NCBI GenBank assembly: GCA_000226015.1
Contig: JH154468.1
Coordinates: 102,476 to 146,120 of the forward strand
Length of the DNA: 43,645 nt
Origin: Mnemiopsis leidyi
Lineage: Eukaryota; Ctenophora; Tentaculata; Lobata; Bolinopsidae
Direction of reading: 5' to 3'
A program made the translations under genes and the position numbers. Within the stretch, counting starts at the first letter, position 1. Each line of letters starts with the position of its first letter. The notes beneath the pieces were generated by a model. That model was not told the origin of the DNA, did no database searches, and saw only the letters and a list, made by a program, of their open reading frames with translations. Of the stretch, positions 1-11,716 are shown one piece after another.

Positions 1-240
1 ATGAGACAAGTAAATTGACTAGACTTTGAAATTAACTCTGAATACGTGTTATTTTACAAGTAAAAGATAGTCAATTTTATCTAGTGCCTCTTGAAAGTCT
101 GAAAAGAGGAAGATTAAATTTTCTACGCAGACAAATCGTTCATTTTTAATTTATAAAGCTGCAAGAACCCCGTGCCATTGCCAAAGATTAAGATTTATTG
201 GTCTCCACCAATAGTTTAAGTAACCCTCCCTCCCCCTCAG
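1..240 (+). other. intron of the ZRANB3-like gene (5' cut by window)
   Basis: AT-rich sequence with no supported coding exon. It ends in a pyrimidine-rich tract and CAG at 238-240, which is the acceptor of the first visible ZRANB3 exon. Earlier exons of that gene lie outside the window. Confidence 0.6.
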
Positions 241-620
241 AGAAACAAAAACGGAACATAGTCGACCACGTGACAGACGGTTTGTTGTGGCAAGCTGATC
301 ACATAGTACCGGTTGCGGAGGGAGGGGGACAGTGTGATATCGACAATTTCAGGTCAGACTTTTTTAATTCTTTAATTTTAGCAGGCGTTCAATACAATTG
401 AAACAATCAAACTTAAAGGGGCAAATAAAAAGGATAAAATTTGATTGAATCAAAACATCTCGTCAGCTTTAGTTGCTACTACACTTTGTGTTGCAGGACA
501 CTCTGCACGATGTGCCACAAGCTGGAGACTAAAAAGTTGATGTCTCGACTTAGAACCAAGAAGGACAAGGAGAACAACAGGAGGAAAGGTATTTTAGATA
601 TCAGACATTATCTGGGTTAG
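241..620 (+). CDS. ZRANB3: ZRANB3-like annealing helicase, last two exons (HNH endonuclease domain), 5' partial
   Basis: ZRANB3 is a SNF2-family annealing helicase and structure-specific endonuclease that acts at stalled replication forks with PCNA. Only its C-terminal HNH nuclease is here. Exon 241-352 encodes LLWQADHIVPVAEGG and DIDNFR. After an intron of 144 bases, exon 497-620 continues T-L-C-T-M-C-H-K-L-E-T-K-K and ends at TAG 618-620. The spliced reading gives D-H-x-V-P-V, N, and the C-x-x-C-H pair in the order of an HNH fold; DH would be the catalytic core. Human ZRANB3 also ends with an HNH domain of this kind. Splice phase 2 fits (AG|G makes Arg). The tail after the domain is short and basic (KKDKENNRRKG). 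A GT after AAAG at about 589 could be a further donor, so the exact stop is less sure than the domain. Other HNH proteins are possible, but the W-x-x-DHI-PVAEGGG pattern fits ZRANB3 best. Confidence 0.8.
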
Positions 621-1113
621 TCACTTTGCTTAGCTTTTTGTTACCCAGCTGCAGCTAGATATGACTAAATTGTTGGTTATTTTTCTAATTGTTTTTATTT
701 GAGGCTTAGCATTTTTTAAAAGTATTTTAGGTAGGTATAGATAAAATATTTGACATTTTTGTGTAGGTATGAAAAGATTCTAGAAGATTATTTTTTCATA
801 GTTTCAAAGCCTTGTATCTTTTGGTTTGTTAAGACTAATGAATCGTTAGCAATGACAAACATAACGTAACTTGAATACTAGATTTTAATACTGACAAATT
901 GCTTTATTGTAATTTTTATAATTGTATTTTGTACTGACTACAATATCCCACTGACAATAAATCTAATTAATTTCGCATATCTTTCTTTGTTTTACTTTCA
1001 ATCGTTTCATCACCTTGGTCATCATCTACTTTCCCACTTGTGAGCCAAGTAACACTTACTAACTTAGTATCAACTTGACAGGCACATCACTGAACCAACA
1101 CAACTTTCTAGCT
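621..1113 (+). other. ZRANB3 3' UTR and TRAP1 upstream region
   Basis: AT-rich and non-coding. It holds the probable ZRANB3 polyadenylation signal at 956-961, so the two genes lie head to tail with about 150 bases between the poly(A) site and the TRAP1 start. I see no TATA box close to the TRAP1 ATG. Confidence 0.5.
956..961 (+). terminator. polyadenylation signal AATAAA (ZRANB3-like gene)
   Basis: Canonical AATAAA about 336 bases after the ZRANB3 stop codon, followed by a T-rich stretch. Confidence 0.55.
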
Positions 1114-4100
1114 ATGTCAGGTAGACTCTACAGACGACTCCCTTTACGTACACTCCTCACACAGACTCTGAGTCCGGTGTCTTCACGTCCTCTCCATCAC
1201 TCCTCCCATCTTCTCTCTTCCTCCTCCCCACAACCTTCACCCCAGAAACATAATTTCCAGGTAATATTCGAAAAGTCCGATGATAATTTCGTTCAGCTTG
1301 AATCTGGAACAAGTGAATAAGATACAAATCAGATTCAGATTTATATAATGCAAAGAAATAAGTACACCAGGACTAAAATGACTGACTGTTGTCCAGGCGG
1401 AGACGAGACAACTCCTGGATATTGTAGCTAAATCTCTGTACTCTGAGAGGGAAGTCTTCCTCCGAGAACTTATCTCCAATGCTGCTGATGCGCTCGAGAA
1501 ATTGAGGTACAGTACCTATTGCCCTTTTTCCTCTTTCAATTTTTTGATTTAGATCAATTATGAAGACATGGCTTATAAAAACTATTGTTGGTCTGAACAC
1601 ATTGTTGGTCTAAAATAATTATTTAAGCTTTACAGAAAAATTTATGTCGACACTCATATCAGGAAAATTCCAGATATTATCCACGTTCAATCCTAACCAG
1701 ATAAGTGTTTCTACCAGCCGTGTAACTTGAAAATGAACCCCCAGGTACACTCAGCTGAAGGGTGATGAAATAGATGACCCCTCCGCTACCCTGCACATTG
1801 AATGTTCTCTCAGTGAGTCTCTCAACTCTATAACTATAGAAGACAACGGTATCGGCATGACAAAAGAAGAACTGATAGCCAACCTGGGTACCATAGCTCG
1901 TTCCGGTTCCCGGGAGTTTATCAAGAGTACAGCAGAAGGGGGAGGAGATGCCAGCAATATTATCGGACAGTTTGGAGTAGGTTTCTACTCTGCCTTCATG
2001 GTAGGAGCCCACGTGACCGTACTGACCAGATCTGCTAAGCCCGGTGCTACTGGCTACGTCTGGAACAGTAACGGTGAGGACGGCTATGACATCCAGGAAG
2101 CTGCTGGCTTGCCTCGAGGTACCAGGATTGTTATCCAGCTGAAGGAGGACGCGCTGGAGTTTGTAAAGAAAGACAGAGTGAGGGAGGTGTTGAGGAAACA
2201 CAGCAACTTTGTGGGGTTCCCCATCTACCTGGACGGGGTACAGGTCAACACCATAGAGCCCCTCTGGACGAGGAAACCCTCAGATATAGCTGACACGGAA
2301 CACGCGGAGCTTTACCAGAGTCTGTCGGGGAGGAAGGACAACCCCATGTACACGATGCAGTTTTCTGTAGAGACCCCTGTCAGTATAAAGTGTGTTCTCT
2401 ACGTACCTCAGTTCATGCCCCAGTTAGACATCGCCAACCTCACCAACTTCGGGATAAGTCTCTACTGCAGGAAGGTCATGGTCCAGGCACAGAGTCCCAA
2501 ACTTCTTCCCGAGTGGCTGATGTTCCTACACGGGGTGGTGGACAGTGAGGACATCCCGCTCAACCTCAGTCGGGAACTGCTACAGGAATCTGTTGTGATC
2601 AGCAAGATCAAGAGTGTGATAACGGGTAAGATGATAGCGTACCTCAACCGACAAGCCAAGCGAGATCCGGGGAAGTATGAGGAGTTTTACCGAGAGTTTG
2701 GACGGTTCCTCAGGATTGGTATCGTGACCACAAACAGTCAGACTGAGAAGGAGGACCTGGCTAAGTTACTGAGGTTTGAGTCGAGTAAGGAGGAGAAAGG
2801 TGTGCTGGTCTCCCTGGACCAGTACATTGAGAGAGCTCCTGATGGACAGAAACAGGTTTACTATCTGTCCGCCCCCTCCAGAGACATGGCCATGGAGTCT
2901 CCTTACTTTGAAACTCTTCAGGTTTGTAAGACCAACTTTTATTTAAATCTTACTGATTTTAAATTTGAATTATTTACACTTAAGCTACTGACTGCAACTG
3001 GGGAGACTAGTAATGTGCTATCAAGATTTGCTCTTAACGAAACAGACTACTTCGTCTCGTCTTAATAACATTTCACAACCTTCACCAGTACGCCCTCCCT
3101 TCAACCAGGAGAATGATCTAGAAGTGTTGTTCACCTACAACAAAGAGGACGATGTGGTGCTCTACAAGCTAGAGAACTATAAAGATAGGAAGTTGTGTAC
3201 TGCTGAGGCAGCTAACGTTAAACCTTCTAACAAAGCAGCTAAACCGGGTGTTGAGAAGCTGGAGAAGCAGGAAGGAAATAAGTTGGCTTCTTGGTTCAGG
3301 TTGTTTGTTGTTTGTTTGTTTGTTTGTTGATCAGTCTGTTTGTTTGTTAGTCTGTCTGTTTTTTGTTGATATCTTGTTTTGTTCGTCTGTTCTTTGTTTG
3401 TTGGTATTTTTCTTTGTTTGTGTCTTTGATATTTTATGTTTATATTCGAGTGTTTCTTTGTTTTTCTTCAAAAGTCAAGGATTTTCTCTCACATATACAT
3501 TTTATTTCAGAGACAGTTTGGGTCGGGAGAACGTTAAAGAAGTGAAGATGTCAGACAGGCAACACTCCCAACCAGCAGTAGTAACCGTTGAAAATCTAAC
3601 TACTCTCAGACGGTATGCGCTTTCTGCTTCACAGCTTGCAAGGGCGTTTTCGTTGATTTAGTTTTACTATTTAATCTCTGATTAATTTTTTAATTCTAGT
3701 CAATTTTGTGGGAAATATTTTAAACGTCCAACAATTCATTTAACTTGGAGATCCCCTATTTTGTTTGTTGTTAAAAGAATAACTCCAGGTATCTAGAGAT
3801 GGCACCACCTGAACAGAAAGAGGCCAGTTATAAGTATCTGCTGAACAACAACGTAGTTCTGGAGTTGAATCCTTCCCACCCCATCATCCGCCAACTCTCT
3901 TCTCTTAAGGAGAGCAACCCTGAGGTTTGCCGGTCACCCCAAAAAATAAATAAAAGGATCGCTACTCCCATTCCTTCGTTCCTTTTTTAATCTTCGACTT
4001 TGACTCTTTCTCTTAACTTGTTTATTAACATTTTCATTATCATTCTACTCCAACACCCTTCCTTCTCGGTTAAAACAAAACCTAATTTATATATTCCCGC

Positions 4101-4233
4101 TCAGGTAGCAGGATTGGTCGCTGCTCAACTATTCGACAACGCGCTTATGAACGCGGATCTAGTCCACGATCCTCGACGTATGGTTGGGAGAATTAATCAG
4201 ATTTTAAAGGCAGTCACCGATATTAAGGAATGA
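1114..4233 (+). CDS. TRAP1: TRAP1, mitochondrial HSP90 chaperone, complete, seven exons
   Basis: ATP-dependent HSP90 of the mitochondrial matrix that folds and protects respiratory and stress-related clients. Coding exons: 1114-1260, 1397-1506, 1745-2921, 3109-3299, 3511-3612, 3789-3924, 4105-4233. They sum to 1,992 nt (663 aa; human TRAP1 is 704) and every junction keeps frame. The first ATG is at 1114 and the first 30 residues are rich in Arg, Leu and Ser with almost no acid, as in a matrix-targeting presequence. The GHKL ATPase signatures follow: [20 protein letters not shown], and [13 protein letters not shown]. The middle domain ([10 protein letters not shown]) and the C-terminal dimer region ([20 protein letters not shown]) are also present. 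There is no MEEVD tail, as expected for TRAP1 and unlike cytosolic HSP90. Exon 3 is unusually long (1,177 nt). Intron 4 begins with a TGTT-rich microsatellite. No clear AATAAA follows the stop. Confidence 0.96.
3300..3460 (+). repeat. TGTT/TGTC-rich microsatellite in TRAP1 intron 4
   Basis: Degenerate runs of TTTG, TGTT and TCTG units start right at the splice donor of TRAP1 exon 4. Similar tracts occur at 9165-9260 and, as the complementary CAAA form, at 33713-33790. Confidence 0.8.
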
Positions 4234-4491
4234 GAATTTTCGGAGTGTCGAAAAGTTTTTATATAAGTTATTATTTTGTTAAAGTTTTATTTTACTGAGA
4301 TGAATTACTTTTTCTTAGAAGTCTGTTTTTTGACTCCATTATTGTCAGAATTAGTTTATTGAAGACGACGCTCAATGTGATTAGTGATAATCAGTTCTTT
4401 TGATGATATTTTCAGTAACCATTCAACCATTGAGATAAAAGTGATGATCCGATTTTTATGAATAGCTTACCAAAATCTACCTTAGTCAAGG

Positions 4492-7400
4492 ATGTCTGAT
4501 GCGGAAGAATTCGCGGAAACTAAAAAAGAATCTAACGAAGCATGCCCTCTACATTCTCCTTCCTCTACTCAAAAAATAAAAATTGACCCTGATCAAATCG
4601 CGGACTGTTTCAAAACAGAAATTTTTGAAGAACCACTATTTTACGAGCGTGGTTCTGAGTCTGCGGATGAGTTTGAGTCTTCTTGTCTACAACCGGTTGG
4701 CCCAATGTTGGAAACACCTTCCACTGCTGGACCTAGTTTTGTGTCGCCTGATTTGTCAAGTGCATGTGGCGAAAACCATGCTACTTGTTCCACTAATCTT
4801 GTAAATCCTGATAGTGATCCATTATCCGGTCCCGAAACAGGCAATGACGGTCAACCCAGCTCTGACAACAATGTTTTTCAAGCAATCAAGTCCTTTCAAG
4901 CTAACAAGGACCTCAAAAGTAGCAAAGTTTTTCGAGCAATCGACGATCTTAAAAAAGCAAAAAAAGTGCAAGTCAACAAATACATGAAATATGTTGCCAT
5001 GAACGAAAGCGTTGAAACGCACCAAGAAGTCAATATAAACCAGGACGTCCAACAAGACAAACCCGCCTCTAAAGACATGTCCCTGACTCTGAACTTCAAC
5101 TGTCCCATAACATCCCCTGTGGATGTTCTTACCCCCATCGACATCAGCTACTCTACTGAAGGTGTTCCTCCTCCTTTACTCGTTAAGTGTGAAGAGGGCG
5201 AGGAGAGAGATATTAAGAATAATATCAAGAATTATATTAAGAATAATATCAAGAGCTTCAACTGTAAACACATCAAGTTAGTCATTCTGCAACTTTTATA
5301 GGTTTTCTATATCTTTTTACATAATGTTATACATATTTTCGCAGGATCTTCCCTTCCGTGATGTCTCATAAATGCTATAAAATTGTTGCAGTGTTATGTG
5401 TCATATAATATTTTTCGTTCCCAGCACAATCAGTGACGCGATTAAATATTTGCATTAGCTGTAGACATAAAAGTGACATCATAGTACTCGCAAAGTACTC
5501 GCAAAGTACTCGCAAAATGAAGGCAGGCTTGCTGTGTTCAGCAGTGAAAAAGTAAACAAATTGTTCAAAAGTCTCTACACTTGGCACGTAGCCAACACGC
5601 GATCAAAGAAAGACTGTCGTAAACTAAAAGCTGTCTAATGTTCTAAAATTTCTGTCTTGCGTTTTGTTAATTCTAGTTGTTATTTTGAAACCGGAATATG
5701 GACAATGTTACTGATATACAACTTCTTTCTTCGTACGTTATAACCAACTAGTTGAGACTAAGACCTTTTTACAACGTCTTAATCAAAGCAGCTACATTTT
5801 TCCTAGCAGCGTTTTGCAACAAGACAGATAGATTAAAGAATCTCGCAGTCTCATGATACTCATTCTCTTTCAGTGACGAGGAAGAGTTAGTTTTGAAGAG
5901 TCAAGACGAAGAAGAAGAAGAGGAAGAAGAAGGAGAAGAACAAGAACAAGAAGGAGGAGAAGAAGAAGATACCCAATCTTCCTCTGAGACAAGAGAATCT
6001 TACATGGTGGGTTAACAAAAAGTATCTTATACATTATGTATTTGTTTTCACGTAGACAGAGGAGTGAAGAAATAATGTCCTTTACTTTCTTGTCCCCTCT
6101 TATAGTCCTCGTTGTTTATCGTGTGTTAGATGTTGTATATACTTCCCTAGATACCAGCTCTATACTCACTTATCTAATCTCCCCGAAGGAGACCCGCAGA
6201 AAGATGTTAGGAGACTGCGGGGTACCCTCGGTAGCAGAGTTACTGGAATCACAACAGCTACAATTCGAGGTTGAACCTTTGAAGGTTCCTCTGCGGTTCA
6301 ATGCCCTCATTGAGGCACAGCCTAGCTCCAGCCGCCCCAAACTACTCTCACCTGGCCATGATGATGCTTGTAATAAACTTCGAACTGCTTACAGGTCTGC
6401 ATCACTTTATCCTTGTTCATAACTTTACTAGGTTAATAATTTGGCTCTCTACGCAATGCATATTAGACTTGCGTCAAACTTTATCACAGCTATATGCAAT
6501 TATGTCTGCTCTTCTACGCCCTTTCATTTACCATTTATGTTAGTTTCTAGACATTAAACAAGCTATAACTTAATGCCCTTGTATGGTGGTCACAAGTTTT
6601 TTCCATATTTGGTCATTAAGTAATTTACAAAGATTCCAGGCTCTATATCCTTATACAGTAGTTCATTCCTAAATGTATGAAATATAATTTGCATGTGACA
6701 TAATTAAACCGCAGCAAACGTTTGGAAGCGGCTCGATCTAAACCAGCACCTGAAATGTCTATACACAAGGGATGTTTACGTCATGAGATGGTGGCCCAAC
6801 AACTTGAAAAAATTAGGAGACATAAACAAAATCAAAACTGGAGGGATTTCTGGCTACAAGATTTGGAAAAAGAACGAATTAAAAATATTCGGCTTAAAAC
6901 GAAGGAAAGTTCAACTGGCAAGCCGAAGATAGCGATTGAATCACAGGATGAATGTATTGATGTGGAGGAAGTTAAAAGTGACGAGATTAGGAAAATGGGG
7001 CAAAATAGAAAAGATGAAGATTCTGAGATTGAATCAGACAGAGAGGATTTCCTGTTAAATGACGATAAGCATGAATCAGTTCTTCAGTTTGACGAAATAA
7101 AGGACACAACTTGTGAAATGAATAGCCAGAATGAGGCTGTAAATCTAGCAAAGGACATGAGTCTTGAGAAAAATGAGAGAAAACAAGATGGCGAAATTAT
7201 GGAAATGACAGAGATTTATGACAAGAACGAGAGATTAAAGAGTGGCAGAGATTTGTCTAGAAAACGAAAGAGAACGGAAGAGTCACTTTTTGCTAGATAC
7301 ATTGAAAATTATGCGAAAGTAAGCGAAACCTCGACATCAGCAGCTTTGATGGCTGACTTGATCGGCTCTAGTTCGCAGATAAATGACCAATACAATAAAT

Positions 7401-9110
7401 CTCAAGGAAACCGTAGCTCTCAAAACCGAGTGATCAACCAGGACAAGCCATCTCAAAAACATTATGCTTCCAACAACCAGGTGATCAGCCAATACAAGCC
7501 TCCTCAAGAACATATCGCTTCAAAATACCAAGTTATCAACCAATACAAGCCATCTCAACAACATCAAGCGTTTAAAAACCGAGCGATCGACCAATACAGG
7601 CAATCTCAACAACATTATACTTCTAAAAAACCAGGTTTTTAAAGATTATCTCATTTGTGAATCTTTTCGATGAAGCCAATTTTTAGCACAAGAAAGTAAA
7701 CTTTTATAATCAATCTAGCATTTTCTAACATGACATTCAAACCTCGTTTTACAAAACTTGCTTCCCTAGGGGCAATCTCGAATAGAACTGGAGTACGCCC
7801 GAACGTCATAGTGGTTGGTAAGAACATAGCCAAATCTTCATCATTCGAGAATGAAGTTCTTGATCTGGTGAAAGAGGCACAAGAACTTAAGCTAAGACGA
7901 GAAGCCAAACTGGCAAAGTGGTTCGCAGATACCGAGCTGTCTGGTGAGTGCTATTTTACGTGTCTCTACCATTGCACAGTGGGGAACCCCCCTGTGCATT
8001 GTCGCCTGTCTTTTGAATTAATTATTTTTCCATTTTTTCGGTCTAAGCTTGGTGTATTTGCATTTCTGAACCCTTTACCCGAAGGATCGCCCGGGACCGC
8101 TTTTGCAACTGTGACAGTGTCCGGGATTGGTTCAATGTGTCGGGACCGGGAATATAACCGGGAGTTGAAACAGGGAATGTAACCGTGACCGGGAATTTGG
8201 CTGGGACTAAAACATTTTTGAACTTGAACATTAGTGAAATTTTCAATTTCAACTATACGCACCTCTTAAATCTACTTATTGGACAAAAAACTCAATGCCG
8301 AAAGTTATAGCTTAACGTGGCATAAACGACGTATTTTTCACCGACTAAATATTGTTGGGTGCATATCTTAACCAATTCATTCAAAATCCAAACCAAAAAG
8401 TTCAAAAACCCACTGGCAGAATTGAGCCAAACTACTCAAAGTTGTTGTTTTATCAACATTACCATATATGATTTTTCGTAGAAGGAAAAATCACTCACGT
8501 ACACAGATTACAAGCAGCACGCAGAACCACTACGACAATTATCACTTAATCTTAAAACAAAGCTGCTTTCTTTGCTCCAAAATTATTCTTACCTACGATT
8601 TACAAACTCGAACTTTTCTACTACTGGCCCGTATATTTCTGCAACTTAATGCCCATACGAACGTTCGCCTTTTTAGGAGAACTTTTTTCTATATTTCGCC
8701 ATGATCACTTAATTACAAAATTGAAATAATAACAAATAATTCCTCTAGATTATCGGTTTTTATAAAAGGCGCGCCCTGTCTCTGATGCCGCCCTATTTAC
8801 TCCTCCCTTTCCAAGCAATAAACTTAGAAAAATATTCACCTGCACTGTCCGTCTCAAACCATGACATAAATTCTACAAACTTAACGAGGTATTTATATTC
8901 CAGGTCGTTAATGTGACTACATTACCGACTTGCTACAACTAAATACCTAAAATTCCAGGTATCCCTGTTACGTTTGACATGTTGCGGAACATGGCTAAGG
9001 GCTGGGCCCCCCACCTCAAGTCTGATAAAAGTCTGCACGACTTTCTGACACGGTTTCAACTCAAGTTCAGGACTCCTATCTACCAGCAGCTCCAGTTTCC
9101 GGTCGTCTAA
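4492..9110 (+). CDS. unrecognised acidic/basic protein of about 806 aa, six exons
   Basis: Coding exons: 4492-5276, 5874-6006, 6189-6394, 6715-7634, 7719-7943, 8959-9110; 2,421 nt, all junctions in phase, start ATG 4492, stop TAA 9108-9110. I do not recognise the family. Residues 1-260 are Ser/Pro/Asp-rich and probably disordered. Exon 2 encodes a very acidic run of about 30 Glu/Asp. Exon 3 has a folded-looking stretch (VAELLESQQLQFEVEPLKV), and exon 4 starts with a charged helical segment around NWRDFWLQDLEKERIKN. Exon 4 ends with about four degenerate copies of a 20-residue Gln-rich repeat (NQVI-NQYKPSQQH). The last two exons look conserved and globular (RTGVRPNVIVVGKN; IPVTFDMLRNMAKGWAP; FLTRFQLKFRTP). 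There is no signal peptide, membrane segment or catalytic motif that I can name. A basic run (RKRKRTEE) could be a nuclear signal. The donor of exon 1 (GTTAGT at 5277) was chosen because it is the one that keeps frame into exon 2. Confidence 0.72.
5874..6006 (+). repeat. GAA/GAG-rich acidic exon in the unrecognised gene
   Basis: A purine-rich tract of GAA, GAG and GAC codons gives an almost uninterrupted Glu run followed by Ser/Thr. It is exon 2 of the gene at 4492-9110; the frame is fixed because the other two frames stop early. Confidence 0.7.
7425..7630 (+). repeat. degenerate 60-nt coding tandem repeat
   Basis: About four copies of a unit encoding Q-V-I-N-Q-Y-K-P-S-Q-Q-H-x-A-S-K lie at the end of exon 4 of the unrecognised gene. 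The copies differ by point changes but stay in frame. Confidence 0.8.
8060..8215 (+). repeat. GGGACCGGGAAT-like short repeats in an intron
   Basis: Several diverged copies of a CCGGGA/GGGACCGGGAAT motif, interleaved with TAACCGGGA, within the 1-kb last intron of the unrecognised gene. GC-rich against an AT-rich intron. Function unknown. Confidence 0.5.
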
Positions 9111-11622
9111 ATGTCAACTTTTAGGGGAAGGAGGAAGCTGTGGCTCTTGGTTTTAATAAGGTTTGGTTTTGTTGGTTTGTTTGTCTGTTTCTGTCTGCCT
9201 GTTTTTTGTCTGTTTGTTTGTTTTTTCTTGTCTACATGTCTGTTTGTCCGATATATGATAAGTAAACAACTCCTAGTTATTCTATTCTTTCTTGAATAAG
9301 TGCAACTTTCCTGTCCTTATACTTCCCTGCTTTATATAGTAGATAGAGAGAAACTCTGGTTGCAGAATGCAGATGCGAGGATTTAGGACCCCGAATTTAT
9401 AAACATTATATATATAAATAATATATATTGATACCTTCTGTTTCATCCTCAATTAATGTATTTAATTTTAATGTTGAAATAGTTTAAAAATATTATTTGG
9501 GGCCTGGATTACGTATTGCAGCATCTTGATTCTGTCCTATATGAATATTTTTTGCGATTACACAAAATTGCTCTCTTCTCCTTATTGGCACATTGCAACT
9601 TCAAGGGGCGGGGCTTCAGCTAAGACACATGCATATTGCATGCAATGCAGTGTATTTGATATTTTGGTGCGCTACAGTATAGTGAGTATTTGACATGTCT
9701 GATTTTTTCGTATATTTCATATGTTTTGTGTTTTTAGTGCTGATAGGTTTCTTATTTTAATATTAAGATGTGTATTTCTGTGTTCTATAGTTACTTTCTC
9801 CGCTATTGATTGGTTTGTAAGTTGCTGCAATTGATTTCCATCCACAATCTAACAAGTAGCAGACTTATAGCTGCTCTGGAAAATACCTCTAACTTGTTAC
9901 AGAAATTTTTGCTTATGTTTTTTCATATATTTCTCTAATATATAAAGTTTCAGTAAACTACTTTTGTTCAGCTCCTCTGTTTATAATGTATATCTACAAC
10001 ATATCACAGCACTATCCATTAGACTGGTTAACATCTCTTTATCAGCCGTGTATGCATAATTTTTTAATTTTACTGAACTTTATTTGTAAATCTGATCTCC
10101 ATAAGTAAATTTGAAGTTGGAAAACTGGTATATACGTTTGTATGTATTCTCAGTGACAGACTTCTAAACGAAAGTTCTAGAAAAATACCATAGAAGTAGT
10201 AGATAGCATGGAGAACCCACCTCCCCGCCATATCCGGGGTTGCACAGAAAACTTAGAGTCGTCTCATCGCATGAACGAAGGATGAATGGTGAACACTTAT
10301 TGTCCATTATCACAGTGCACTATATTCCGGTCAAATGCAGTTCATGTAGATCTCAATAGTATATTATCAGGACTGTCTCAGATGAGATATTCTACTTTTT
10401 CTCCAGGGCCTAAGATAGTTGGTGCACTATCCAGTCCAAGATCTGTTAAGTTTGAGCCAGGCAGAGATCCTCAACGTGTTCAAATTGATACAAAATGTGG
10501 GTACAAAATGTCCTCAATCAGTCGTTATTTACTCTAAACTCTCCCATGCTATGTAATTGATCGTGATTTAGTTTAAAGTGTTATAAATCGTGATCTGCTC
10601 CAAAGTGTCATATCTTATGTGATAAATCGTGATCTGCTTCAAAGTGTCATACCCTTTGTAATGAATCGTTATTAGCTCTGAAGTGCCCGTGTTCACGTGC
10701 TCCGTGACAATTCTGTACTTTGAAAAAGACTGGAACGCTCCAAAACTATCGGTTTCCAATTTCACCTCACACTCCAGTCACGTACATCTAAAAGTAAACC
10801 CGACCCAATCACATTGAACGAGTAAGAACTCAGTCCCCAGGTTGAACTTCCATACTCCCCCCTCCCTGACTATAACTGACTTGGACCGGGACGTGCCCCT
10901 GTCAGATGGAACTCTTCTGACTTGCCTTAGGATAACGTGCATCTTGAGTTATCTTCCTTGTGAAATCCTAGGTATTTCTATGTTTCGCCCGAGCTTACAT
11001 GTGTTTTCTGAGTACTTTGTGGTTCGTTTTCGCGAGTTTTTTTTTGTCGAGACGGGAAGAGAGAGAGGGAGAGCGGGAGAGCCTGTGAGGGATGCTGTGA
11101 GTTGGTTTACTGATGTATCGATGTCCTTGTGTTAACGTCGATAATCGTTATTGCCTAAACATATACCTCTACTTAGATTTTATCACGACAAAAGTGACAA
11201 TTACCCTGTAAAATACCATGTTGCCACAATGACACCTCGCATGAAATTATTTAAAAGTTAAAAATATCACGTTCCTCAATACACCAGGTATTTCTTGCGC
11301 CACTCACAGGCTCTGTCGAAATAATATTCCCATTGTCTTGCCCACTTCAGATGCGGTAATATTCCTATTTTCCGTCCCGAACTCCACGTTCCTACAATCG
11401 CTACAATCGGATCTCTGTAAATTTGATTAGTTTTGAATTTACTCTTTCAGATTTATCAACCGATAAAAAACCATGATAAATGCGTTAATTGAGATAATTG
11501 ACATATAATATCTCCTCGCGTTCCTGCTGTTGAGCAGGCTGTTGAAATTAATTAGTATTGTTTTGATGTAATCATTATCTGTTCTTAATCCGATAAACGG
11601 TAAAAACTGCTAAGTGCTCTCT
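9111..11622. other. intergenic, no gene seen
   Basis: Begins with the 3' UTR of the preceding gene and a TTTG/TCTG microsatellite (about 9165-9260). Mostly AT-rich, with a TA-rich patch near 9405-9430 and a tandem repeat at 10548-10690. The open frames here are short, unspliced and resemble nothing known. Confidence 0.6.
10548..10690 (+). repeat. four diverged copies of a roughly 45-50-bp tandem repeat
   Basis: The core ATAAATCGTGATCTGCT followed by CAAAGTGTCAT recurs, with outer copies more diverged (TTGATCGTGATTTAG; ATGAATCGTTATTAG). Non-coding. Confidence 0.7.
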
Positions 11623-11630
11623 TATATATA
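11623..11630 (+). promoter_or_regulatory. TATA box of possible distal promoter P1 of the bZIP gene
   Basis: TATATATA is followed about 55 bases later by an ATG (11684) that opens a short exon with a good splice donor. The link to the bZIP gene is inferred from intron phase only. Confidence 0.4.
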
Positions 11631-11683
11631 GACCAGGGGAGTCGTTCTTTAAGGTTTAGTTACGAATTTACGAAGTTGCTTTG

Positions 11684-11716
11684 ATGGTTGCTGCGGATCG
11701 CCGAATGTCGAATTCA
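11684..11716 (+). CDS. possible alternative first coding exon (P1) of the bZIP gene
   Basis: ATG to the donor GTGAGT at 11717 encodes 11 codons (MVAADRRMSNS) and ends in phase 0, which fits the acceptor at 18631. The intron would be 6.9 kb. The last residues (SNS) resemble the proximal first exon MHSNSK. A short open exon can arise by chance, so this needs transcript data. Confidence 0.3.

Noticed and set aside
1677..2201. 174-codon minus-strand frame
   Set aside because: Shadow of the long TRAP1 exon 3 on the opposite strand.
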